From: Devosia equisanguinis
GTDB taxonomy: Bacteria > Pseudomonadota > Alphaproteobacteria > Rhizobiales > Hyphomicrobiaceae
DNA: 37,300 nucleotides
Assembly (NCBI GenBank): GCA_945862355.1
Contig: CAMAYR010000014.1
Location: 1-37,300, forward strand
Direction: 5' to 3'
A program made the position numbers and the translations under genes. Every line of letters begins with the position of its first letter. Positions within the stretch are counted from its first letter, which is position 1. Positions 20,801 through 28,128 of the stretch are shown piece after piece. The notes under the pieces were generated by a model that saw only the letters and a program-made list of their open reading frames with translations, was not told the DNA's origin and did no database searches.

Positions 20801-21564
20801 GCACGAGCTTCTTCTCCGGCCGCAGCCGGCGCACCAAGGATACCGGCCGCAGTGGCAAGCCGCAGACTTCGCCAGCGGCTGCAGCGGCCGCAGCTGCTGC
20901 CACGGCGCCGCCGGCACCTTTAACGCAGCCGCTCGCGCCGATCTCATCTCCCGGCGGAGCGCCGCCGCCTTACGCGCCTGTTGCCGCACCCGTCCACGCC
21001 CCTGCCCATATGCAGCCGGCGATCCCGAACGGATCTCCCGACCGTGCCGCAGAACCGCCGATACCTATGACACCACTGCGGCCCGCGCTGGTCCCGTCGT
21101 CGGTTTTCCCGGGGGGATCGCACGTGAATGGACACGATCCCTACGCCACGCCGCCACCGAATGGTGGCTGGCCCGCGCCGGAATACGGTCAAGTGCCGCC
21201 ATTGCCGCCGGGCGCAGCACCCCCTGGAGCGTCAGCTCCGCCCTCGATACTCCCAGGCCTCGCCGAGCTGATGGCGGCGACGGACGCGGTGCGGTCCGGC
21301 GCCGGCGATGCTGCTGCCGGCCACATGCCGCCGGATTTCGCCACTATGGCTCCCGCAAACGAGACCACGGCAAATGACGGCAGAGCCGCGCCCGCCTCGG
21401 AGGTGTCGACTGGCGGTGGCGTGCCGACCAGTGGTGATGGTGAGGCCCCCCCGACGCGGCCGACGCGCCAGCCCCAGCGTTCGGCCGATCTTTCGAATTT
21501 GCCGCCCGCCATCGCGGCAAGTCTTCAGCGTCTCGCCCGCGGCAAGCAAGGCAGCGGCAACTGA
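17851..21564 (+). CDS. Membrane PAS-GGDEF-EAL protein, probable c-di-GMP phosphodiesterase
   Basis: A protein of about 1237 residues in five parts: an N-terminal membrane/signal segment; a periplasmic domain to about residue 200; a block of about seven helices (about 204-405) resembling 7TM sensor modules; a PAS fold (about 420-540); and GGDEF then EAL domains. The GGDEF signature reads GGNQF (626-630), so cyclase activity is doubtful. The EAL domain keeps E754-A755-L756, ELTES (848-852), DDFG (878-881) and IKIDKD, so it should hydrolyse c-di-GMP. Residues about 987-1237 are a Pro/Ala/Gly-rich tail, probably disordered. The start at 17851 overlaps the GNAT stop; the frame is open further upstream only through that gene. 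Confidence 0.9.
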   Translation: MTALVLGTPAERRARGLCRSQRLMVWLVAIVVMLLGVGSDAHALKAILLNGEQDVVEITVDAEILGARGDSIQVETAPDTDGMAGRMSVRASVQGLSPNWMLFALRNTSARPIERWVTAERYSIIGSGIVWPNLDSRRLEALTPSLGFLPERVKSDRADIFRITLEPGQTVTYVAELASDRFARVYVWKPIEYELKARDRQLYNGILLGITGVLGIFLTAVFAANHKPIFPSAALVTWCVLAYLCVDFGFWHKLFQLRPEDNAVYRAATEAAMAASLLVFIYIFLRLTALPSLARMLLVVWIIVQIALVGLAVIDARLAATFARASFAAIGVLGMLLAGVLALRGQDRALALLPSWILFLVWLLAATVTLTGRLQGDAVVSSLSGGLVLITVLLGFTVTQFAFRSLDQQHGAAPGEQHVRSLAIDGAGASIWEWGVRGDVVQTGPLIEAALGLNAGELSCKSEEFCAHLHPADRERFRLLLWSVKETGGGEIRLEFRMLHTDNSYRWFDLEAAAVPSSDRRKLKCVGLIRDITEDKRAQERLLHDAVHDSLTGLPNRELLIDRLGVAVMRAQNEPMVSPAVILIDVDKFRNVNATFGLVVADSLLLTLARRLQRHLGTQDSLARIGGNQFAILVMQAHEAAELAVLAENVRRAVRAPIGIAGQEVVLTAAIGIALWDRKITKAEDLIKDAEVAMYRAKRGGADTVETFRPEMRQETDNRVAVESELRAALERRELIVQYQPVVALATEKLAGFEALVRWQHPRLGLLGPGDFVPIAEESDLIVKLGSFVLARAAEDAVAWQKQLPRTDRQLFVSVNISSRQLFRADLVQEIRQVLGRTLLPPGGLRLELTESLVMENPERAVEVLELLKATGAGLSLDDFGTGYSSLAYLNRFPFDTIKIDKDIVQASTMGGNGAAILRSIVALTHELGKKVVAEGVELPEDVALLRSIHCEYAQGYYYGEPMTQRDAERMVRAIRKNERRVHRTSFFSGRSRRTKDTGRSGKPQTSPAAAAAAAAATAPPAPLTQPLAPISSPGGAPPPYAPVAAPVHAPAHMQPAIPNGSPDRAAEPPIPMTPLRPALVPSSVFPGGSHVNGHDPYATPPPNGGWPAPEYGQVPPLPPGAAPPGASAPPSILPGLAELMAATDAVRSGAGDAAAGHMPPDFATMAPANETTANDGRAAPASEVSTGGGVPTSGDGEAPPTRPTRQPQRSADLSNLPPAIAASLQRLARGKQGSGN

Positions 21565-21594
21565 GGCGGCGCGAACGCGTTTGCGCGGGGTGGT

Positions 21595-23679
21595 TTACCG
21601 CAAGATGGCGACACCATCGGCGGCTCTGACGCCTCGACCCGCCGGCAGGACGAACAACGGGTTGATCTCGGCCTCCATCAGGCGATCCCCGAGTGCGGCT
21701 GCCATCTCGGAGAACGCGACGATGGCCTCGGTCAGCGCGTCCACGTCGGCCTTCGGGCGGCCGCGATAGCCGTCGAGCAGCGGCCAGACCTTCAGTTTGC
21801 GCGGCAGGTCGGCGGCTTGCTCGCGTGACAGTCGACCGGTCAGCGGGAGCATGACCAGTGCTGTGTCGGCGTAAAGTTCAGCCGTGACGCCGCCGAGCCC
21901 GAGCAGAATGGCGCTACCCAGGTTGTCGCGCCTCAGGCCGACGATCAGCTCGACACCATCTGCGATCGTTTCCTGCACGATGAAGCGGTCGATGCGGTGG
22001 CCCGTCCGCGCGGCGACGATGGCGCGCATTGCTTCGAGCTCGGCGCCGATCCCGTCGGCGGACAAACCGATCGCGACGCCGCCGACATCGGATTTGTGCA
22101 TGATCGCCCCCGACAGGATTTTCAATGCCACGGGACCCGCGATTGCGCGTGCAGCCGCCTCGGCCTCGGCTGCGGTCGTGACCACGGTCTCGTGAGCGCA
22201 TTGAATTCCGTACCGCGCGAACAGTGCTTTCGCGGCGGCCTCGTCAAGCGATCCGGCGATGGGCGGATCGGTTACGACAGCGCTTCGCAGGCGGAAATCG
22301 GGTCGTGGGGGCTGCCATGTGCGGGCGTGCAACATGCCGGCGAGGGCGACGGCGCAGCTCTCCGGCGCAGCGAATGCAGGAACCTTGCGCTCGGTGAGCA
22401 GCGCGGCTGCGGCCGGCGCATGGGGGCTGACGTAGGCGATCACCGGCTTGTCGCTGCGCGCGAGGCAGGCGTCGATGGCGTCGGCCATGAGAGCGGGTTG
22501 GGCGACGCCGGATGAGCCCACGACGATCACGAACGCATCGTAGGTCGGGCTGTCCTGCAGCACCTCGATGGCTCCGCGCAGCACCGCGGGCTGGAGCCCG
22601 GCGAGCGTCACGTCGATCGGGTTGCGATCCATCGAGGCGAAATCGCCGGGCAGGAGCGCGCGAAGCCGGACACCGGTATTCTCGTCTGGATGGGGCGTCT
22701 GGAGGCCCGCGAGGTTGAGGCTGTCGGCGACCAGAGTTCCCGCCCCGCCCGTCGAGGTGAGGATCGCCACGCGTGGTCCTTTCGGCAAGCGACCGGTGGC
22801 GAGGGCGGCTGCTACGTCGAGTAGATCACCAAAGGCTTCGGCGCGGATCACGCCGCAATCCTCGAACAAGGCGTCGTACATGCGGTCCGAGCCGGCCAGC
22901 GCGCCGGTGTGGGAGGCGGCAGCTGCTGCCCCGGCCTCGGAGCGGCCGACCTTGAAGGCGACGACGCGCTTGCCGGCGGCGGCAGCCTTTGAAGCTGCCG
23001 CGCGAAATTTCGCACCGTTGCGAATGCTTTCGATATAGAGCGCGATGACCTGGGTGTCGGCGTCATCGGCCAGATGATCGACGAAGTCGGCGATCTCTAG
23101 ATCGACCTCGTTGCCGGTGGCGACGAGCTTGGACAGGCCGATACCGCGGGCGGCCGCGCGCGACAGGAGCGAGCCCAGAACACCACCGGACTGGGAGACG
23201 ACGCCGATCGCGCCGACCGGGAAGCGGTCCATTTCCAGCACGCCGGACACCGCGAGGGTCATGCTGTCGGTGACGTTCACGAGGCCAATTGTGTTCGGGC
23301 CCAGAATGCGCATGGCACCGGCCGCTTCGCGCAGTGCGCGCTGGCGCTGTGCGCCGTCGTCCCCAGTTTCGGAAAATCCGCTGGCGACGACGATGGCCGC
23401 CCTGGTGCCCATCGCGGCGAGCTCGCGGACGGCGTCGGCTGCACGCGCCGCTCCTAGCAGCACGATGGCGACATCGGGCGTCTCGGGCAGCGCGGCGACG
23501 TCAGGGTAGCAGGTCAGGCCGTCGATATCGGCGAGGCGCGGGTTCACCGGATAGATCGCGCCGGGAAAATGGTGCTTGCGCAGAAAGCGCACGGGCAGGC
23601 CTGCGGTTTTCCTGGGATCGGACGAGGCCCCGATCACGGCGACGCTGCGGGGCGAGAGAAGGCTGGCGATGGCAGTCAT
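21595..23679 (-). CDS. ADP-forming acyl/acetyl-CoA synthetase (fused alpha-beta)
   Basis: A 694-residue NDP-forming acyl-CoA synthetase with fused subunits. The N-terminal CoA-binding Rossmann domain begins SVAVIGASSDPRKTAG, followed by succinyl-CoA-synthetase-like domains with VSQSGGVLGS. The phosphohistidine is H257 in SHTGALAGSD. The C-terminal ATP-grasp domain shows KILSGAIMHKSDVGGV, ELIVGLRRD and EAEINPLFV. No GNAT domain is attached, unlike the Pat-type lysine acetyltransferases. It couples an acyl-CoA to acid plus ATP, or the reverse; the acyl group is unknown. The ATG at 23679 is chosen because it gives the standard TAIASLLSPRSVAV N-terminus. It converges on the EAL gene with 30 bases between stops. 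Confidence 0.9.
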   Translation of the reverse strand: MTAIASLLSPRSVAVIGASSDPRKTAGLPVRFLRKHHFPGAIYPVNPRLADIDGLTCYPDVAALPETPDVAIVLLGAARAADAVRELAAMGTRAAIVVASGFSETGDDGAQRQRALREAAGAMRILGPNTIGLVNVTDSMTLAVSGVLEMDRFPVGAIGVVSQSGGVLGSLLSRAAARGIGLSKLVATGNEVDLEIADFVDHLADDADTQVIALYIESIRNGAKFRAAASKAAAAGKRVVAFKVGRSEAGAAAAASHTGALAGSDRMYDALFEDCGVIRAEAFGDLLDVAAALATGRLPKGPRVAILTSTGGAGTLVADSLNLAGLQTPHPDENTGVRLRALLPGDFASMDRNPIDVTLAGLQPAVLRGAIEVLQDSPTYDAFVIVVGSSGVAQPALMADAIDACLARSDKPVIAYVSPHAPAAAALLTERKVPAFAAPESCAVALAGMLHARTWQPPRPDFRLRSAVVTDPPIAGSLDEAAAKALFARYGIQCAHETVVTTAAEAEAAARAIAGPVALKILSGAIMHKSDVGGVAIGLSADGIGAELEAMRAIVAARTGHRIDRFIVQETIADGVELIVGLRRDNLGSAILLGLGGVTAELYADTALVMLPLTGRLSREQAADLPRKLKVWPLLDGYRGRPKADVDALTEAIVAFSEMAAALGDRLMEAEINPLFVLPAGRGVRAADGVAILR

Positions 23680-23969
23680 GGGTGGGTTTTCCGGTGAGGG
23701 CTTGAGTATGCCTACGCCAGGCATGATGGCGGGGGCAACTGATGTACAGAGGAGGCAGGCGCTTGGCGTGGGCGTCGCACGACAGTTTCACGATGCGTTG
23801 AGCGCATCACGCCTGTTCTTCGGCGTGCTATGTCGTAAAAGAAGGGGTTGTCAGGGGTGTCCCCTGACGGGGCGCGCAGGTCGGCAGCCCTGCTCGCGAA
23901 GCGCACACCACGGTCCCCACGACGCACGCCGACATCTCAGGCCCACATCCTCCCAGCCTTCGAGGCTCG
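23680..23969. other. Divergent intergenic region between acyl-CoA synthetase and MFS gene
   Basis: About 290 bases between divergent genes, so both promoters should lie here. A perfect hairpin sits at 23850-23868. I see no protein frame worth calling and no unambiguous promoter boxes. Confidence 0.5.
23850..23868. repeat. Perfect 8-bp hairpin (GTCAGGGG / CCCCTGAC)
   Basis: GTCAGGGG at 23850-23857, loop TGT, CCCCTGAC at 23861-23868. It is preceded by GGGGTTG, as is the hairpin at 66-86, and both are followed by GC-rich sequence containing GCAGG. There is no T-run. Confidence 0.6.
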
Positions 23970-25154
23970 ATGCCATCTCGAACCTTCGCGCTGTGCCTTG
24001 CGGCGGTCGTTCTCATCGGGCCGCTTTCGCTACATCTTTTCCTGCCGGCGATTCCTGCCGTGAAGGCGGAGTTCGGCCTCAGCGAAGGCATGGCGCAACT
24101 GACCTTCACGGGCGGCATATTCGCGATGGCGGTGTCGACGCTCGTCTACGGCACGCTTTCCGACCGGTACGGCCGGCGGCCGGTGCTGCTTTCGGGGCTT
24201 GCGCTTTTCCTCGCAGGCACGGCGATCGTGGCGTTTGCCGGCAGCCTTTCGATGCTTCTGTTCGGGCGGTTGGTGCAGGCGGTCGGTGCTGGATGCGGCA
24301 CGACGCTGGTTCGCACCATCGCGCGGGACGCTTACGGCCAGGCGCAACTCGCCAAGGCGATCGCGTATCTCACCATGTTCTACACGATGGGCCCGATGAT
24401 CGCGCCCCTGATAGGTGGGGTCCTGATCGATGCCTACGGGTGGCGCGAGGCGTTCATGGCCGCATTCGTCTTTGGGGCGGTGATCACGTTCGGTGCGTGG
24501 GCGATCATCACCGAGACGCACAGCCCGAAGCCTTCGCGATTCGATGCCGTCGCGGTTCTGCGCAGCTACGTCCAGCCCTTCGGGAATGCCCGGTTCGCTG
24601 CATTCGTGCTGCAAACCGGGTTCTCGAGCGGCGTTTTCTTAACGCTGGCGGCAGCGTCTGCCGTGATCATGAAGGAGACGCTCGGTAGGCCATCGACCGA
24701 GTATGGGCTCTATTTTCTAGTGTTTCCGATCGGGTTTCTACTGGGAACCCTGGTCTCGAGCCGGCTCGTCAACCGCGTAGCGGGGGAAACGCTGGTGTTG
24801 GCCGGATCTGTGATGGCTTTCGTGACGGTGCTTGTTCAGTCGCTGTTCTTGCTGACGGGTTTCGTGAACCCGCTCGTTCTGTTCGCGCCTGGCCTCTTCC
24901 TGACGGTTGCTCAGGGGATCGCGCTACCTTCCGCTCAGTCAGGCGCCATGGCACTGGTTCCCTCGAGTGTGGGGACGGCGGCGGGTCTTGGTGTCTTCAC
25001 GCAGTTCTTCATCGGCGCGACGATTGCGCAGATCTATGGGATGATTGCGGGTGGGAGCGTCCTGGCGCTGGTTGGCGTATTGTTGGTGACGTCGGCGATC
25101 GTGCTCGGATTGGGCCTCGTCCCCTATCGCCTCGCCGCTCGCAATCAGCGCTGA
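23970..25154 (+). CDS. MFS transporter, Bcr/CflA (multidrug efflux) type
   Basis: A 394-residue major facilitator with 12 predicted helices. The MFS loop-2/3 signature is GTLSDRYGRRPVLL. The helix-4 region GRLVQAVGAGCGTTLVRTIARD and the motif-C-like MGPMIAPLIGGVLIDAYGWRE are characteristic of the Bcr/CflA drug-resistance subfamily, which are proton-coupled exporters. The substrate is unknown. The N-terminal FLPAIPAVKAEFGLSEG also fits that subfamily. The ATG at 23970 has only a weak upstream GAGG. It is divergent from the acyl-CoA synthetase. Confidence 0.9.
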   Translation: MPSRTFALCLAAVVLIGPLSLHLFLPAIPAVKAEFGLSEGMAQLTFTGGIFAMAVSTLVYGTLSDRYGRRPVLLSGLALFLAGTAIVAFAGSLSMLLFGRLVQAVGAGCGTTLVRTIARDAYGQAQLAKAIAYLTMFYTMGPMIAPLIGGVLIDAYGWREAFMAAFVFGAVITFGAWAIITETHSPKPSRFDAVAVLRSYVQPFGNARFAAFVLQTGFSSGVFLTLAAASAVIMKETLGRPSTEYGLYFLVFPIGFLLGTLVSSRLVNRVAGETLVLAGSVMAFVTVLVQSLFLLTGFVNPLVLFAPGLFLTVAQGIALPSAQSGAMALVPSSVGTAAGLGVFTQFFIGATIAQIYGMIAGGSVLALVGVLLVTSAIVLGLGLVPYRLAARNQR

Positions 25155-25169
25155 GCAGTCGACGAAAAT

Positions 25170-25194
25170 GACCCCGACCATAATGGCCGGGGTC
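25170..25194 (-). terminator. Terminator hairpin for the small minus-strand gene
   Basis: GACCCCG at 25170-25176 pairs with CGGGGTC at 25188-25194, with an inner CCAT/ATGG pairing. Read on the minus strand, the hairpin is followed by ATTTTCGTC, so it fits a Rho-independent terminator for the gene ending at 25231. It lies about 15 bases after the MFS stop and may also serve that transcript. Confidence 0.6.
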
Positions 25195-25230
25195 GAGTTG
25201 GGGGTAGAAGGACAGAAGAGAGTTGCTGGA

Positions 25231-25500
25231 TCAGGCTGCGCGCCGCATGGGGGTGCGGCACATACTTTCGGCGATCAAAGTGACTGCGCGGCTCCAGTCG
25301 ACATTGGCTGTGGCTGGCAGGTCGAAAATGCGGATCGCGTCGGCAGCCGTGCCGCCGTCGCGGAAGATTCTGGCGCAGGCCTGCCGCGCAATGCCCACCG
25401 ACTGGTGCCACTGGGCAGGATCGCGCTCCATGGCTGGAGCAATCTCGACGGGAGCGGAATTGGTAATGACCTCGAAGCTCGGTGTGCGGGTCATGGGCAT
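25231..25500 (-). CDS. Small conserved-type hypothetical protein (89 residues)
   Basis: An 89-residue basic/acidic protein with a core pattern ARQACARIFRDGGTAADAIRI followed by WSRAVTLIAESMC and a basic RTPMRRAA end. I recall this pattern in small rhizobial hypothetical proteins but know no function. There is no signal peptide or membrane helix. A terminator-like hairpin follows at 25170-25194, which supports it as a real transcript. The start is uncertain: the ATG at 25500 or 25494 fits best, and a longer start at 25578 is possible. Confidence 0.6.
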   Translation of the reverse strand: MPMTRTPSFEVITNSAPVEIAPAMERDPAQWHQSVGIARQACARIFRDGGTAADAIRIFDLPATANVDWSRAVTLIAESMCRTPMRRAA

Positions 25501-25881
25501 ATCTCGGACGTATCCCTGTGTATGTTTGACTGGATCAGGCACGGCCAGATGGAAGGCGGCAAGCGCTCCAGCGTCCATGCTCCACGACGCGAAACCTGTT
25601 CTGCGGAGCTGGAAGTTGACGCTGGGTCGGCGCTGGTAGCGCTTGCCTTTCCGGTACGGAGCGGGTGTTTACCCGCGCCGCGAAATCCTGTGCCGCGAAA
25701 ACCTGTGGCTTTGGCCGATGGGGATCAGCAGCGGGTTGCCGCTTTGCCCTGGGTCTTCGACTGTCTGGTCGTCGGCGGGGGGCCCGATTTGATCGACTGG
25801 ATCTCGATCGATTGGATCAGGGTTCCCACCACGTCACTCAACTGACGCCACGCATACTGGTTGCCGGTCATGGTGCTGGTC
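25501..25881. other. Intergenic region with short repeats
   Basis: No secure gene. It contains a small hairpin GCGGGT-GTTT-ACCCGC at about 25669-25684. An imperfect direct repeat CCGCGAAA-CCTGTG lies at about 25678-25706. Clustered GATCGA/GATC words lie at about 25785-25820. A 48-codon minus-strand frame (25725-25871) is open from an ATG, but its start lacks a convincing ribosome binding site. Confidence 0.4.
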
Positions 25882-26613
25882 TCAATGAAGCCGCCATGCC
25901 CTGGCGTGGGACGCGGGACGCTCTTCTTGACGCAACGAAACAACGCGAACTGGACCAACGCGAACTCTGACGACGCAGTCCTCGGCGACTCTGACTGAGG
26001 GGGTGAGCCCGGTGGTAGGCCCACCGTCCTCGGTCCTGCCCAACCTGCGGGACATACGCTCCGACACATTGTCCCGCGCCGCTTCGGCCAACTCCTGGAA
26101 CGCTTTACGCAACACGATACGCGGTGAGCACTCGACACCCTGCAACGCAACAATACGGGGGCCTGATCGACGCAGCCCTACGCAACCCGACGCGACCGAA
26201 CGCAACAAAACCGAACGCTGACGCAACTGACGACTGACCAACGCAACTGGACCAAGGCTGCCGACGCTCGACGCTAAACCCGCGCCTGCCAGACTCGATG
26301 ACGCCACAAACGAACGCGATACTCGAACTGAACGCGACACTGTGGGCAGAAGATTGGACGCGCCCGACTTGGAAGACTTGGAACCAGATGCCGACGCTAC
26401 GAACTCTGACGCAACTGAACGCGACGCTTTACGAACGCACGCAACCTGCGGGGACGCACAACTCGGGACTGACGCAACTGACCCCGTTACCGCGGCGATG
26501 AAATTCGCCGCATTCATTCCGGTCGAACCGGCGCCGGCAGTACGCAAACAACTCGAACTCAATCTCTGCCTGGGCGACTTGCTCGAGATCGTGGTCCTGG
26601 AGATCTCTCTCAC
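25882..26613 (-). CDS. Possible repeat-containing low-complexity protein (doubtful)
   Basis: A 243-codon frame opens at a GTG at 26613 with a good ribosome binding site (AAGGGAG, about 6 bases upstream). The predicted protein is rich in Ser, Val, Arg and Ala (for example VASEFVASASGSKSSKSGAS) and matches no family I know. The DNA is the ACGCAAC repeat cluster, whose repeats encode Val-Ala-Ser-like or Leu-Arg-like words depending on phase. The repeats do not keep one reading phase across the whole region, which argues against selection on this frame. It may be a decayed gene or not coding at all. Confidence 0.22.
   Translation of the reverse strand: MREISRTTISSKSPRQRLSSSCLRTAGAGSTGMNAANFIAAVTGSVASVPSCASPQVACVRKASRSVASEFVASASGSKSSKSGASNLLPTVSRSVRVSRSFVASSSLAGAGLASSVGSLGPVALVSRQLRQRSVLLRSVASGCVGLRRSGPRIVALQGVECSPRIVLRKAFQELAEAARDNVSERMSRRLGRTEDGGPTTGLTPSVRVAEDCVVRVRVGPVRVVSLRQEERPASHARAWRLH
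25930..26478. repeat. Cluster of ACGCAAC / ACGCGA(A)C motifs
   Basis: Exact ACGCAAC starts at 25930, 26107, 26145, 26180, 26200, 26221, 26241, 26409, 26439 and 26472. Related ACGCGAAC or ACGCGAC copies start at 25943, 25958, 26190, 26332 and 26419, with further variants (ACGCAGC 26170, ACGCGAT 26314). One run (26170, 26180, 26190, 26200) is spaced exactly 10 bases, and one pair exactly 15. All copies are on the same strand. Local GC is lower than in the flanking genes. Confidence 0.8.
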
Positions 26614-26842
26614 CCGCCGCTCCCTTACTTGCCGCTGCTTGTCCGCCGGAAGTTCGTTCCACTCGTGTTCTGCGAACGAGGGAGACTAAATAGGCCGGGC
26701 GTGGCGGAAATGTGTCACGTCCGCGCAAAATGCGGAACCTTCCACATATTGCAGCTTGACACCGGAATTTATCGCAAATTGCGCCCGCTTCGAGCGGAGT
26801 GATCGAGAGGGATCAACCTATTGATAAAACATAAAATAATAA
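26614..26842. other. AT-richer intergenic region
   Basis: About 230 bases, clearly AT-richer than the rest of the window near 26815-26860. It holds a TTGACA at about 26756 on the plus strand without a convincing -10 partner, and a short palindrome GGAACCTTCC at about 26732-26741. No gene is seen. Confidence 0.4.
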
Positions 26843-27370
26843 TCAAAGGTAGTGTTTTTGATCGCGACAGGAGATGGCCGCCTTGAGCAGGCCTGTGGAC
26901 AACAATAGGCTGGCGCCAACGTTCCATCCGGCAAAGGAGAGGCCCAGGAAGCGCCAGGGAGCTTCGTCGCAACGGACGATTCTCGGCGTATTCTTCAAGG
27001 ATTCCAATAGATTGCCGGATATCTGGAGGCCGGTTCCACCGGCAGAGCAGGTTTCGGGGCCGAGCCAGAAGCCCCATTCGACGCCGGCGTGGTAGGCGCC
27101 GAGCGCTCCATTGGCTAGGAATGCCAGGGCGACGAAGCTGAATATGACCGCTGCCGGACGGGGATGGCTGGCGCTCAGCAGTACCAGACCCAGGAAGATG
27201 GCCGGCACGCCGAAGTAGTAGGCCCAGCGCTGTTGGAGGCACAGCGGGCAGGGCTGGATGCCGCCGATGTGCTGATAGCCGAGCGCGGTCAGAATCGCTG
27301 CAGTGGACACGAACAGGGCCAATGCGCCCCACTTGTATGCGGTACTGCCTGATATACGCTGCCGCAACAT
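26843..27370 (-). CDS. DsbB-like disulfide bond formation protein
   Basis: A 175-residue inner-membrane protein with four helices. The first periplasmic loop follows GYQHIGGIQPCPLC (C41 and C44, the CxxC pair), then QQRWAYY. The second loop holds C108 (GPETCSAGG) and C134 (RIVRCDEAPWRF). This four-cysteine arrangement is that of DsbB, which reoxidises DsbA and passes electrons to quinone. No dsbA is nearby. The ATG at 27370 is chosen to begin just before the first helix; its ribosome binding site is weak. It follows the DedA-like gene by 26 bases, so the two are probably one operon. Confidence 0.88.
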   Translation of the reverse strand: MLRQRISGSTAYKWGALALFVSTAAILTALGYQHIGGIQPCPLCLQQRWAYYFGVPAIFLGLVLLSASHPRPAAVIFSFVALAFLANGALGAYHAGVEWGFWLGPETCSAGGTGLQISGNLLESLKNTPRIVRCDEAPWRFLGLSFAGWNVGASLLLSTGLLKAAISCRDQKHYL

Positions 27371-27396
27371 CTCGACTACCGGATGATCTCCGGCCT

Positions 27397-27978
27397 CTAG
27401 AGCAGAAACCTGACGGCAACGAAGCCGCCGACCAGCAGTGCCACGCCTACTGTCGTCACGAGCGTGAGCCGCCTCTCGATGAAATCCCGTATGGGGGGTC
27501 CGAACCAGTAAAGCAATGCTGCAACGAGGAAAAAGCGCATGGAGCGGGCAACGATGCTCGCCAGTATGAATGGCACCAACGGCATGTGGGTAACGCCGGC
27601 GGTGATGGTGAGAACCTTGTATGGTAGCGGGGTCATGCCCTTGATGATCAGGATCCAGACGCCCCACTCGTTGAACAACTGCTTGAACTGCTCGAACCCC
27701 TGGGTCTTCCCGTAGAACTCCAGGATGGATGCGCCCACGGTATCCATGAAGAAGAAGCCGATGGCATAACCCGCCATGCCGCCGATCACCGAGGATATCG
27801 TGGCCAGGAGCGCGTAAGCCCAGGCCTTCGATCGCTGCGCGAGAATCATCGGCACGAGCATCACGTCGGGTGGAATGGGAAAGAACGAGCTTTCCGCGAA
27901 CGATACCCAGAACAGGGCATGCGGGGCCCGCCGGTCCCCCGCCATTCGCATCATCCAGTCATAAGTTTTTCTCATCAT
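27397..27978 (-). CDS. DedA/YqaA family membrane protein
   Basis: A protein of about 193 residues of the YqaA/DedA-like (SNARE-associated) family. Landmarks are ALFWVSFAESSFFPIPPDVMLVPM at the N-terminus and GGMAGYAIGFFF in the middle. The re-entrant-type motif WILIIKGMTPLPYKVLTITAG is near the centre, and a final helix ends in AVRFLL. Family members act in membrane lipid and proton homeostasis; lipid flippase activity is known for some DedA proteins, not shown for this one. The ATG at 27978 (or 27975) gives the normal length; a GTG at 28032 would add an uncharacteristic leader. It sits upstream of dsbB-like on the same strand. Confidence 0.88.
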   Translation of the reverse strand: MMRKTYDWMMRMAGDRRAPHALFWVSFAESSFFPIPPDVMLVPMILAQRSKAWAYALLATISSVIGGMAGYAIGFFFMDTVGASILEFYGKTQGFEQFKQLFNEWGVWILIIKGMTPLPYKVLTITAGVTHMPLVPFILASIVARSMRFFLVAALLYWFGPPIRDFIERRLTLVTTVGVALLVGGFVAVRFLL

Positions 27979-28128
27979 GCCGGTTCGTGCCTTGGGCGCG
28001 GAGGGGGGCACTGTAAATGACTGAAAAGCCACGCCCGGCGCGAAATGCGACGACGATGAAGGATCGAGTGCCGATGGGCGGGAAGCGTTGCGGGCTTTGC
28101 TCTGTTGCGACGCTGGGTACCAGGGTGG

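Noticed and set aside
25725-25871. A 48-codon minus-strand frame
   Set aside because: No clear ribosome binding site and no recognisable protein; too short to call without conservation data.
25930-26478. CRISPR array interpretation of the ACGCAAC cluster
   Set aside because: The repeated unit is only 7-8 bases, spacings are irregular overall, and there are no 20-40-base repeats, spacers of uniform size or cas genes.
26342-26689. A plus-strand frame with DAT/ERD-type repeats through the repeat cluster
   Set aside because: It has no ribosome binding site, is interrupted upstream, and its apparent amino-acid repeats come from the DNA repeat.
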